Source of the DNA: Struthio camelus
Taxonomy: Eukaryota > Chordata > Aves > Struthioniformes > Struthionidae
Direction: 5' to 3'
DNA length: 64,000 nt
NCBI RefSeq assembly: GCF_040807025.1
Contig: NC_090964.1
Location: 6,806,214-6,870,213, forward strand
Under the pieces are notes generated by a model that searched no databases, was not told the origin of the DNA, and saw only the letters and a list, made by a program, of their open reading frames with translations. A program made the translations under genes and the position numbers. Within the stretch, counting starts at the first letter, position 1. Each line of letters begins with the position of its first letter. Positions 9,455 through 19,900 of the stretch are shown in pieces.

Positions 9455-12400
9455 ATGGCGGCGCCCAGCTGTGGCGCCGGTAATGGCGGCGCCGCTGCCG
9501 CCAGCTACTGCCTGGTGAGCGGCATCCCGGCGGCGCTCCGTTCCGCACAGCTCCGCCACTACTTCAGCCAGTTCATCGAGGCCGGCGGTTTCCTCTGCTT
9601 CCACTACCGGCACCGCCCCGAGCGCCCGCCGGCGGCGGGGAGCGGCGGGGAAGCCGCGGCGCCGCGCACTTGCTCCTGCCTGGTGGCCGTGCGGCCCGGG
9701 CGCGCCCGCCGCCTCGTCCGCATGTACTCGGGGCGCCGCTGGCTCGGGCCTGGCGGGGCCTGGCTGCCCGGCCGCTGCCTCGTCCGCAGGGTCCGCCTCA
9801 GCCCCGGTACAGGTACGGCCGGGCCTTTCCGAGGGGCCTGAGCTAGGCCTCGCCTCCCCGCACGGGCCTGGGGAGGGGGATCCGGTGCCAAACGGGCCCG
9901 AAGGAACCCCCGGCCCCAGCAGCCAGCCTATGCTGCTGTCCACTGGATGGTTAAAACCCCTCACGGAGTTTTCTCCCTGCCTTAAATCCACTGTGGGGTT
10001 GGAGGAGTCGGTTCTGGCTCCGTTCATCTTCTCCGTCTATAAAATGCTTGAGGCCGGTGCCTATGTGGGAGGGCGCCTGATTTATCCCCTCTCTGGTGGT
10101 GTGCCCGAGTGTGTGTTTTCTCCCTCCCCTGAAATCCTTGCCTCCCTCTCCTCCAGGTGCAGAGACATTTCCCTACAGAGGTGACAAGATGGCTGCGAGC
10201 GATTCTGTCGCTGAGGCGGATTTGAAGCGGCTGCCGGAGTTAAACCCGCCTGCGTTCATGCCTCATGGGAACGTGGGAACACCTTTGAAAGTTTTTCTGG
10301 AGTTGATCCGGGCCTGCAGGCTGCCTCCCCGGATTATCAAGAAATTGCAGCTGGATTTTCCCAAGACGGGCTCATCCCGTAGGTATGGGAATGTGCCTTT
10401 TGAATACCAGGACACTGAGACAGTTACAGGAGAAGAAGGAGTTTATACTGCAGCAGGGGACGAGATCACAGAGGACGAGGGGCCTGTGGCAAGGTCTGAG
10501 ATGTCCAATTCAGTCAGTGCTGAGGAAGATGGGGCGGGACTGGAGAAGGAGGAAGCGGAAGAGTCGCACTCAGATGATGTAAGTGGATTTCTCCTGTTAA
10601 CATCTAAGGTTAATCGTTATGACTGCAAAGCTGGGAGGGTCAATATAACTCTCTCAGAGCTTATTTTTCATTTCTTAATTGTATTGGGTAGATCATTTGT
10701 CTGAAAATGGTGTTAGAACAAAGTTGTTCAAATTGTGGTGCACCAAGACCCTTGGTGCACGTGGTGGTGTTGACATTAGCGTCTCTGAAGCTGGTTGTCC
10801 AAATTAGGCCAGTTTTAGGGAGATAAAACTGTTCAGCTCAAAGGGCTTGGCCCAAAAGAACAAGCACAGGCTGAGGCTAGTGCTCCAGGTGGAGGTCTCC
10901 GCCCCGCCACTTGGCGGACTGTCCTGGCTCTGCTGTTGCTTATAAATGATGTGGCTGGAGATTTAGAAGCGCATTAGTGTTTTCAAAATGACATGTGAAG
11001 CTGTACAAATGCTTGACCTTGGATGCCCTTGTGCTTAAAGTTATTCATTCCATGTCCCGAGAAGAATGATTTTCCTGACAAAGACTCCTAGACAACTGGG
11101 CTGGACAGGTTCCCCACAGACTATCTCACTCGCCCCCACGTGACAGACGCTTGTCTAGTCTGTTCTCATAAACCTCTGTCATTAGAGGGGTAGTACAATC
11201 CCCAGGCAAGCCATTCCCGTTCTCAGCTGTTCTCGCCATTATACACCAGAATAAACTTGTACGCCAAATCTTCTTTGCTGCAATTTTATTCCATTAGGTT
11301 ATCCTAGCAACAGCAGACACCGAGAACACTTTGTTCCCGTCTTTACAAACTTCTTATTCAACAGCTGCCTTCAGTCTTTTCTCTTCCAGACTAAACAACT
11401 TGACTCCTCTAGCCTTTTCTCACAGGCTCTGTTTCCTGGATCTCTAATCATTCTTTTGGCTGTTCTTTAGTTGGTTGATGTCTTCATGAAGGGCTGTGCC
11501 CAAACTGGGCAGCCAGCAGCAAAGCTGTCAGTTTGATCTATGGCTCTGCCAGCAAGCTTCTTCTCTTGAAATGATACAATCTCTCTTAAGGATCAACTTG
11601 ACTGGAATTAATTTGTCGCTAGCGCTGACTTTACGTACGACAGGCCTGCTCCTTAAATGGGCATCTTTGTGTTACGGATTGGCTATGTTGCTGAAAGGCT
11701 GCTGTGAAGTGGGTGTGATGTGGTATTTTCATCACTTTTGTCTGCTGACTCTGAAGATGGCATTAGTCAGGGGAATGAAGTCATCAGTGCGAGTCATGTT
11801 AGTGCCTGAAAACAGCAGGCTGGAACGAGCTCTGTTGACGAAGCTGTTTCACAGCGAAGGCATTGCAATGGACCGTGAGGGTCAGGGAAATGGGGAGGAG
11901 GCTGGGCCGTGTGCTGTCACTATTGCTCACCTTTCACTGCTTCCTTTGCAGGACAACGATACCTGTGAGGAGTGGGAGCGACATGAGGCTTTGCATGAGG
12001 ACGTGACCAAGCAAGACCGCATGGAGGAGCGGCTCTTTGAAGAGGAGATTGAGCTGAAGTGGGAGAAAGGTGGCTCTGGGCTGGTCTTCTACACGGATGC
12101 TCAGTACTGGCAGGAGGAGAACGGAGGTAATGTTGTTAGCGTTTGTGTCTCAAGACTGAGCCGCAAACTAACCACCACTGTCTGGGGTCTTGGAGGCCAA
12201 GTCCTGCAGTAGCTGATAAATCAGGTACAACCCTGTACAATTATTCCTGTTCAGCTACAGATGCAGGCATCTTGCCATCACATGTTAAACTTTCCCTTTC
12301 TCACAAAGCCTGTAGTCATTCAATCCAACGGCCAGAGATCCCTCTCTGGTCCTACTGGCAGCCTTCTCTGTAGGCAGTGTGGCTTGTGGCATCCCAGCTA

Positions 12401-14225
12401 CCCTTTCCTTTTCATTTCGCTAGAGAAAATGGGGGGCTCTCCAGCTGTCAGACAAGTCTTCTGTGTCAGGCTTTCACAGTCATCACCACCAAAACTGATG
12501 GTTTCTTTCTCTTGGCAGACTTCGATGAGCAGACTGCGGACGATTGGGATGTGGACATGAGCATCTACTATGACAAAGGTATCTGAGCTGAAAACCCTCC
12601 TAGGAAGCGGTAGAGAGAGGGTAGTCTTGAGCTTGCAGAATTTCTGCAGTGGGGGGACTCTTTGGCTCTGTCATCCTTTGAAAGTGTCCAAGATGTCAGA
12701 GTAGTTGAAACAGCATTTTTTTTGGTTTGGCAGCGAGAGTTGCCAAGGGGAACAGGTTCTGCCTCCTTGCTGCTTGGTGCTCTGGGGGAAATCAGAGTGG
12801 TGAAAGGCTTTCCTGAGCTGTGCTGCTCTGATCCTTGCTTCTTTCTTCCTAGATGGAGGAGATAAGGATGCTCGGGACTCGGTCCAGATGTGGCTGGAGC
12901 AGAGACTCCGGGATGGCTTGGAGGATGGGTCTGTTTCAGGGCAACAGATTGGGACCTTTGAGAAATACACCAAGGTGAGCTTTGGCTATGCACTCTGGAG
13001 TGGATGAGGCAGGCCAGGAAAGGCTGTGGTGGTGATGCTTAAAGGATGTGGGTCTTGGGGGAGCAAAGAGCTTAGGCATGTGGTAGGGGAGGAGGGTTCT
13101 GGGCGGGTGAGGAGGTGGCTTTGTCCAGCATCTCTGCAGAAGCCTTGAACCAAACTCCCGAGGTCACCCTGGATCGTAACCGCACCCATCCTGCCTTGGC
13201 CCTGGAGCAAGCTCACGTGGATCAACTTTTTCCCCTCCCAGGGCATTGGCAGGAAGGTGCTGGAGCAGCAGGGCTGGACCGAAGGGCTGGGGCTGGGGAG
13301 CAGCAACTCAGGAATGGCCGAAGCTTTGGACAACGAGGGTCAGAATCCCAGATGCAAGAGGGGGCTGGGGTAAGTACCCAACCCTGTCCTGCCGGCGCGT
13401 GTTCAGAGCCTCCCTCTGAACTGACAGGGCAGCTAAGTGGCAGTGAAAGGAGCAGAGTGTGAACCAGAACTGGAAGGCCACCCCAGGGATCTGCCTTCCC
13501 CCGTGCAGCAGGCAGTAGGGCCTGCCGCAGTGCTCTCGAGCACAGTACGCTGCATTTCTGACCCATAGTCTGACAGTCCAGCTCTCCCTGAAAGGGGCTT
13601 GCGATGCCCTGGGCTTGTGGTATTAGAAGAGGAGGAATGGACCCATTGCAGGTTCGTGCAGCACACAGGCATGGAAGGAGAGCAGAGCCGTATGGGAGCT
13701 GTGCTCAGATCTGAAGCCGTGATCACTTCTGCCATAGTCATCTTGTGACCTGAGCTGGAGCTGTGCATCTCCCCTCTACCTTCTCTGTGGGGTTTCCAAA
13801 GGCTTTATGCATTGCTATATTATGCTGTGAGGGCTGGCTTTTGTTCTAGAGCCATCGCACAGCCAGGAATAGGAAAATAATTTATTTTTTTGCCCTGTAT
13901 TGGCCTGCTCCTCCCTTGTAGCGTGTGAAGGAGATGGCCTGGGGTATAAAGGGGTTTCCCACTGCCTCAGCAGTGCTGGACCCAGTGCTTCCTGCTTCCC
14001 TCCAGGTACCATGGGGAGAAACTGCCGACCTTCAGCAAGGTAAAGAAGCCTCGGCGAGATGGTCCCATCCTCATCTCCACCATCTATGATGACCCTGAGC
14101 CAATGGACAGTGGTGACCTACTGCTCAGGCGCCAGCCGCCCACTGCCATGAAGTACAGACAGGACATGCCATTTGTCCGGGCGTCCTATGGTGCTCAGGA
14201 GAGACCCAGTGCCCTGTCGCACTAA
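9455..14225 (+). CDS. GPATCH3: GPATCH3, G-patch domain-containing protein 3
   Basis: GPATCH3 is a nuclear/cytoplasmic G-patch protein. Human work links it to RIG-I/MAVS signalling and to eye development; the G-patch family often activates DEAH helicases. Seven exons were placed: 9455-9812, 10157-10578, 11952-12126, 12519-12578, 12853-12974, 13242-13369 and 14006-14225. All phases agree and give 494 aa (human about 525). Matching segments are YFSQFIEAGGFLCFHYRHRP, MYSGRRWLGPGGAWLPGRC, RLPELNPPAFMPHGNVGTPL, CRLPPRIIKKLQLDFPKTGS, the acidic EEWERHEALHEDVT stretch, DEQTADDWDVDMSIYYD, and the G-patch in exons 6-7 (GIGRKVLEQQGWTEGLGLG ... CKRGLGYHGEKL). All introns have GT-AG ends. The gene is shorter than human mainly in the low-complexity part of exon 1. 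Intron 2 contains an old CR1 fragment. Confidence 0.95.
11040..11515 (-). mobile_element. Old CR1-type LINE 3' fragment (antisense)
   Basis: This segment of GPATCH3 intron 2 contains the string CAGACTAAACAACTTGACTC followed by CTCTAGCCTTTTCTCACAGG, then TGTCTTCATGAAGGGCTG and CCCAAACTGGGCA. That order matches the reverse complement of the conserved CR1 3' region, in which a 'taaacaa ... cctctcctcaca ... cccaaactggacaca' pattern is diagnostic. The copy is diverged, and its ends are approximate. Confidence 0.7.
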
Positions 14226-14232
14226 GCACGGA

Positions 14233-14385
14233 CTGTCACAGAGCCTTTGTACTGGTCCTGCCTCCCTCCTACCGCAGGCTGGCTCCTGCTGGTCTCAGGT
14301 CTGGAGCAGGGCGTTGTTAGTATATTTATTTTTGGAAGAAATGGAGTTGTAACAAAAATTGCTTTTGTGGGTTTTTTCCTTCTTA
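14233..14385 (+). repeat. Duplicated segment, copy 1 (in GPATCH3 3' UTR)
   Basis: The segment starts CTGTCACAGAGCCTTTGT, runs through CTGCTCCTG-like and CTGGAGCAGG blocks, and ends GTAACAAAA ... TTTGTGGGTTTTTTCC. The same ordered blocks recur at 15282-15436 with substitutions and small indels, so this is a direct duplication about 1.05 kb apart. Confidence 0.8.
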
Positions 14386-14991
14386 CTTGAGCTATTTCAA
14401 GCCAGGGGAGACATTGCTTATCCCATTTGCTCAGTGAGGTTGGGGAGATGACTGATGCTTTAAAGCCAATGCTAGGGGGAAGGCTGCTCCCTGGATTAGC
14501 CAAGGTTGTGTTCTAGGTCTGTAGCCAGTTCAGCCTGAAGATCGGAGCTCGTAGTTCATGGCTGCCTGAGACCCAGGGGAGGACAAGTACAGACAAGGCC
14601 AAACGTGGCACAGTAACTGTCCTGCAGACAGCTTGCTGCTGGCCTGCAGCCTCACGTTGCCTGGGCGTGACGATCCCACAGTCACAGGAGAAACTTGCCT
14701 TGATGAAAGACACGTCCTGGCAGCTTTCAGAGGAGCTCTGCAGGAGGCGTCTCCCTGCGGTCGGGCGTAGCAGTGCTTCCTTCCATGGCTCTTGGACATG
14801 CAGGGCCATGTTCTGCCTGTTTCCCTGACACAGGCAGCCTTTCCCAGGCTGCAGCGTCCCCAGTCTCTCCTGCGGAGAGAGCCTTCAGCCTTGTGACCCT
14901 GTACTGCAGCGTTAGACATGAATTAGCATTCTGCCTGCCTGCAGGCTGTGGCCTGGCCACGTTAGGCTGGCCAGACACCCCGGACTCCTTC

Positions 14992-14997
14992 ATTAAA
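14992..14997 (+). terminator. GPATCH3: GPATCH3 candidate poly(A) signal ATTAAA
   Basis: ATTAAA is the commonest variant poly(A) hexamer. It is followed by a GTAGTGGGAGTG-like GU-rich stretch about 15 bases on. No AATAAA occurs between it and the stop codon. Confidence 0.55.
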
Positions 14998-15281
14998 GCT
15001 CTAGCCGTAGTGGGAGTGACACAGAGAGCAGTTTCCCTTTTCTTTGCAATGAATGACTGAACTCGGTTGCAGGTCAGCAGCCCGGAGGGACAGGAGGACT
15101 TAGCCTTGGCAGCAAGGGCAGCTGCTGCTCCTGCAAGCTGAGACCTCCCTTTGATGGGGCTTGTAACTCTTGCTGTGGCACATATTGTGTTCCTCGCCGT
15201 GCTCTCGCTGGGGCTGCCTGCTTCTAATCTCAGACTTCAGTGGGTTTATCAGGGCTGGTAAGGAAATCAGCGGCTGGGTTG

Positions 15282-15436
15282 CTGTCACAGAGCCTTTGTG
15301 TTGGTCCTGTCACCTGCAGCCTGCTCCTGCTGCTCTTGGGGCTGGAGCAGGCCGTTAATACACATTTACCATAGAATATAGTATAGTTTAGAAACAGATC
15401 TGTAACAAAAGTCACCTCTGTGGGTTTTTTTCCTCC
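15282..15436 (+). repeat. Duplicated segment, copy 2
   Basis: This is the second copy of the block at 14233-14385. The shared strings are CTGTCACAGAGCCTTTGT, TGGTCCTG, GGCTGGAGCAGG/GTCTGGAGCAGG, CGTT, TGTAACAAAA and TGTGGGTTTTTT. It lies beyond the inferred GPATCH3 poly(A) site. Confidence 0.8.
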
Positions 15437-15529
15437 TGCAAGGGGTAGCACGGCTGAGCTGCCTTATCCAGCCTTGCTGTACCAGACCCCTCGTGTGAGG
15501 GGCGCTGGAGTGGGGGGTTTTTGCAGGAA

Positions 15530-15835
15530 ACCCCTGTTCCGTAGCGCCGGCAGGGCCGCCGCGACCCGCAGGCGGGGCCGGGACGCGAACCCGCCGCCCG
15601 CGGTCGGCCGGGGCTCGGCGTCCGGCTGCGCCCTCGGCTCCCGCGGCGGCGGCGCGTCCCGCCGGCCGCCAGGGGGCGCCGCAGCGGTGTGGCCGGCCGG
15701 AACGCGGAACGCGGCGCGCGGGGCAGCCCGGACCCGCGGCCGGGGGCACCGGCGCGGCGGCGTTGGGGGGTGAGCGGCGGGGAGCGCGGCGGGGGGCGGA
15801 GGGGACGTGGGGGAAGCGTGGTGATGGGGGTGGAG
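15530..15835 (+). promoter_or_regulatory. CpG island with CTCF-like site between GPATCH3 and GPN2
   Basis: A very CpG-rich block lies about 1.2 kb ahead of GPN2. CCGCCAGGGGGCGCC at 15666-15680 matches the CTCF core with one mismatch, in plus orientation. It may be part of the GPN2 control region, separated from the GPN2 start by the minisatellite. No exon was identified here. Confidence 0.55.
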
Positions 15836-15839
15836 AGGG

Positions 15840-16530
15840 GACGTGGGGGGGGGACAAGGGACATGGGGGGAGGACAAGGGACGTGGGGGGAGGACAAGGG
15901 ACATGGAGGAGGGCAAGGGACATGGGACAAGAGACATGGGGACAAGGGACTTGGGAGGACAAGGGACTGGAGGGGACAAGGGACATGGAGGAGGACAAGG
16001 GACGTGGGGGGGACAAGGGACATGGGGACAAGGGACATGGGAGGACAAGGGATGTGGGGGAGGACAAGGGACGTGGGGGGACAAGGGACATGGAGAAGGA
16101 CAAGGGATGTGGGGAGAGGACAAGGAACATGGGGGACAAGGGACGTGGGGGGAGGACAAGGGACATGGGGGAGGACAAGGAACATGGGACAAGGGACGTG
16201 GGAGGAGGACAAGGGACATGGGAGAGGACAAGGAACATGGGGGACAAGGGACATGGGGGGAGGACAAGGGACATGGGGGAGGACAAGGAACATGGGACAA
16301 GGAACGTGGGAGGAGGACAAGGGACATGGGGGAGGACAAGGAACATGGGGGACAAGGGACATGGGGGGAGGACAAGGGACATGGGGGAGGACAAGGAACA
16401 TGGGGGACAAGGGACGTGGGGAGAGGACAAGGGACATGGGGGAGGACAAGGAGCTTGGGGGACAAGAGATGTGGGGGGAGGACAAGGGATATGGGGGGAA
16501 CAAGGGACATGGGGAGAGGACACAGGGGAT
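15840..16530 (+). repeat. Purine-rich minisatellite, unit about 16-21 bp (GGACAAGGGACATGGGGGGA)
   Basis: About 35 tandem copies of a unit of the form GGACAAGGGACRTGGGGGGA fill this interval, varying mainly in the G run (3-7) and in GGGACA/GGAACA. In the 3' half a higher-order pattern of three units (about 50-58 bp) marked by GGACAAGGAACATGG recurs at roughly 16119, 16177, 16227, 16283, 16338 and 16394. The plus strand is G-rich with regularly spaced G runs. Because the unit is not a multiple of three and has no stop codons, several frames stay open for 300-450 codons; these are artefacts. Confidence 0.9.
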
Positions 16531-16639
16531 GCAGGAACAGCCTGGGGACATGGTGGAAGAGGGGAGAGGGGACATGCTGTGGCCAGGGAAGGGCCACGCC
16601 AGTGGTTGTCACATCGGGAAGGACCCAACCAGGGCAAAA

Positions 16640-16981
16640 GTCACCCCAAACAGGAGCGGGGGCCCGCGTCCCCCAGACACCGACCACCCCACGGGTCTCA
16701 CGGGGAGCTTTGCGCCCACGTTCGGCCGCGGCGGCATTGCTGGAGAGGCCGGGCGGGAGGGGGGTAACGGCGGGCGCAGGACAATGTCCTGACTGCGATG
16801 TGGCCGTGCGGGAGGCCGCGGTCACGCAGTGGTGCTTTCCCTGCCCCTCCGCCCGCTCCTGGCGGGCCGATTCCCCACCGAGCTCGGGGCCCAGCGGATC
16901 GCCTTCTTATAGACGCAAATACAACGGTAAAGCTGAGCTGCTCCTCTTGCAGACAACAGGAGGAGAAGGAAATGAGCCAAG
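16640..16981 (+). promoter_or_regulatory. GPN2: GPN2 proximal CpG-rich promoter and 5' UTR
   Basis: CpG-rich DNA runs from the end of the minisatellite to the GPN2 ATG at 16982. It holds no TATA box that I trust. A CTCCTCTTGCAG string ends near 16951 and could be a 5' UTR splice acceptor, but no matching upstream exon was identified. Confidence 0.5.
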
Positions 16982-19900
16982 ATGTCTGAAAACAGCCAAA
17001 GGGCCTCCCTGGCCTTCGGGCAGGTAGTGATTGGGCCTCCGGGCTCGGGGAAGACGACCTACTGCCACGGCATGCAGGAGTTCATGGCCAGGATCGGGCG
17101 CCGGGTGGTCGTGGTGAACCTGGACCCCGCCAACGAGGTGACGCCCTACCAGTGCGCCGTGGATGTCTCCGAGCTCATCACCCTGCCGGACGTGATGGAG
17201 AATTTGAAGCTGGGGCCCAACGGCGGGTTGATCTACTGCATGGAGTACCTGGAGGCCAACTTCGACTGGCTGCAGGAGAAGCTGGCTGCCTTCAGGGGTC
17301 ACTACTACTTGTTTGACTGTCCGGGACAGGTGGAGCTCTACACCCACCACAACGCCCTGAAGAACGTCTTCGCACAGTTGGCCAAGTGGAACTTCAGGGT
17401 AGGTTTGGGGCCTCGCAGGTGGCTGGAATCACCACCTGGACCCATGTGTGCTTGTGAAAAGGGCTCAGGATTTTTACACCATGTGATCGGAGCTTTTGGT
17501 TGTGGATGTGGGAAATAATGATTCTTTTCTTTGCTAATCTCTTTGTCCTTTCATGTTCAAGGGGTTTATCAGGGAAGGAGAAGAGTTTTGCCCCCATTTT
17601 ATGCTTGGAGGGATTGGCAAAGAGTGCCTTGCTCAGGACTTTGGCGGTGGCATCATCAGGGGTAGAAAGAGGGATTCTTTCCTCCCACACTCTGGCTTTG
17701 CTCTCAGGTCCTGTGCATGCAACTTGTATGTTTTATCTGAGGCTATATTTTGGAGCAGGGAGGTAGATTTGTGTGCTGGGGAAGTCAGGATCCTTGGCAT
17801 TGCACTGTGAGAAAGTCAGCATCATCTCAGGCCCTACCTGCCACTCCTGCAGCCAACCCGAATCGCTGTGCACGCTGTAATATGTGCCGTGTGCTTTCTT
17901 GCACAATGGAAGATGCAAATTAGGAAATGCAGGTGAGAAGAGTCCCGTCACCAAGCTAACTTGCCTACGTTGCATTTGTTTTGCATTTGGGCCAAACCAT
18001 GAATGTGCACACCATGTATGGTGTGAGCAAGAAAGGCAGGTTCATTTGCTTGAGAATGTCACTGGGAATCTGCACATTAGAATTGATTTTTATTCAAATA
18101 AATGTACATGAAATTGCAGTTGCTAAAATAAGATAGTTACGCTCTTTTTTGATGCTCAGTTTAGCACTAACAGTGCTTACCCCTGCCTATGAGCTTTACA
18201 CTTACTTTTTCTGCTGCAGAAGCATAGCTGTGACTCAACCACACTTGACTATAGAGCCCTGACTTTGAGTAACATTGTGTAACAGGCAGTAACTTAACAG
18301 AGATCTTAGGCCACATTGTTAGAGCTGCATGAAACGCAGGGAATCAAACTGCTCGTTAATTTAATTATTAATTATTATTTCAAACCACATGACAATTGTT
18401 TCTCCCAGCAGAGTATGGTGTACTATAGTTACTGCTACCGAGTGTACACCGTGCATGAACATTCCTTTGGGGAAGGTGGGAATCTCACGGCAGTCCTGTA
18501 ATTCAAAATGAGAGTTAACCCAGACTCCCACCCCCAAAAATCTGCGGAGTTCAGACAAGCGTGTTTCCTTGCTTCAGCTGCAAAAGAAAAAAGTCCTGAG
18601 AAACAGAAGAGCAGTAGCAAGTCGAAGTGTCTGTCAGCACTGCTGGTGGAGCTTAACTCCTCTATAAGTCTTCTCATGGGTCTTTCTCTTTGCTGGCACC
18701 CTGAATCCCTCGGGTGGTCTATGTGTGTAAATGTCGATCTATAAATAGACACACACACACACACACACGTATACAAGCGTGTATTTATATGAGGATGTTT
18801 CATATACACAAGCTAGAAGTTAGGAGGTAACTTTCATAATATGGGAACCTATGTGGTTATAATCGTGTCCGTTCAGTAACCACTTCTTTGATCGTCCCAA
18901 AAGTGAGTAGAGGGGCTCTTCGCTGTGTCTGACCTTGTGCTCTCCCCTTGCGCCTCTGCCATCCAGCTGGCAGCAGTTCACTTGGTGGATTCTCACTACT
19001 GCACGGATCCTGGCAAGTTCATCTCTGTCCTGTGCACCTCGCTCTCCACCATGCTGCACGTGGAACTGCCCCACGTTAACGTCCTCTCCAAGATGGACCT
19101 GATCGAACAATATGGCAAGCTGGGTAAGAAGAGTCTTTGCCAGAGAGAGACGTAGAGTTGGGCTGGGTCAGGGGCAGACTAGCAGCTCAGCTGCAGCATT
19201 GCGCTGGTGTGTTGCTGGGAGATGGTCGGGGAACGGTTCTAAATTTTTCTGGTTTCTTGGTGGCACGTTCTGGCTGGGGAAGCCCCAATACCCACAAAGT
19301 GCCCTCAGAGGTACTTGCTCAGGAAGCAGGAGAAACAGCACTGACAAAGGGTCCGGTGGGAGCACATCAGACCAGTGTGTGTCACAGTCTGCTCTTTCTT
19401 GCCATCGCCAGCTGCTGCTCTCTCACTCTGCCCAGCCTCAGTGCTGCTGGGGTAACTGAGTCTCCCCTGGTGCAGTTGTTGTCTGCTTTTGATCCTGTTA
19501 GCATCCATATTTGATATTAATTTAAACTAAGTGAGCCGAATTTGGCAGGAGTGTGCAAGGCAAAGCTGCGATTTGCACTTCAGCAGGTGCATGTTGCTGT
19601 GGGAGAATCCCCATTGCTGAAACCCACCTGCTGAAGAGCCTGGAAGGGCTTTGTGCTGTTAATGGAGCCTTTGGGAAGCAGTGTCTTCCCCGCAGCGGGG
19701 AAGGCTCTGGCCCACCTAATCGTAAGTTAGGAGCACGGTTATACTAAGCTCTAGAGCATCCAGAAAGTTGGGCACCTCTGGGGTGTGTTTAGCCCATGTG
19801 AGATCTGAATCACACTCTGGAGGTGCTGTGCTCTGGAGGCAGGTTCTGAAAGGTCCTTTGCTGATGTTTCCTTGCAGCCTTCAACCTGGATTATTACACA

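Larger units (their letters stand above)
14226..15010 (+). other. GPATCH3: GPATCH3 3' UTR with ATTAAA signal
   Basis: Non-coding DNA follows the GPATCH3 stop. The nearest good poly(A) hexamer is ATTAAA at 14992-14997 (CTTCATTAAAGCTC), implying a 3' UTR of about 0.8 kb. The first 150 bases are duplicated about 1.05 kb downstream (see the duplicated segment entries). Confidence 0.55.

Noticed and set aside
11496-12212. Open frame of 238 codons in GPATCH3 intron 2
   Set aside because: It simply runs through GPATCH3 exon 3 with intronic and CR1-derived sequence on either side. Only the part at 11952-12126 is real coding sequence.
15366-17027. Open frames of 330-450 codons on both strands (Pro/Ser/His/Cys-rich or Gly/Arg/Asp-rich)
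   Set aside because: They are translations of the purine-rich minisatellite in different registers, not genes.
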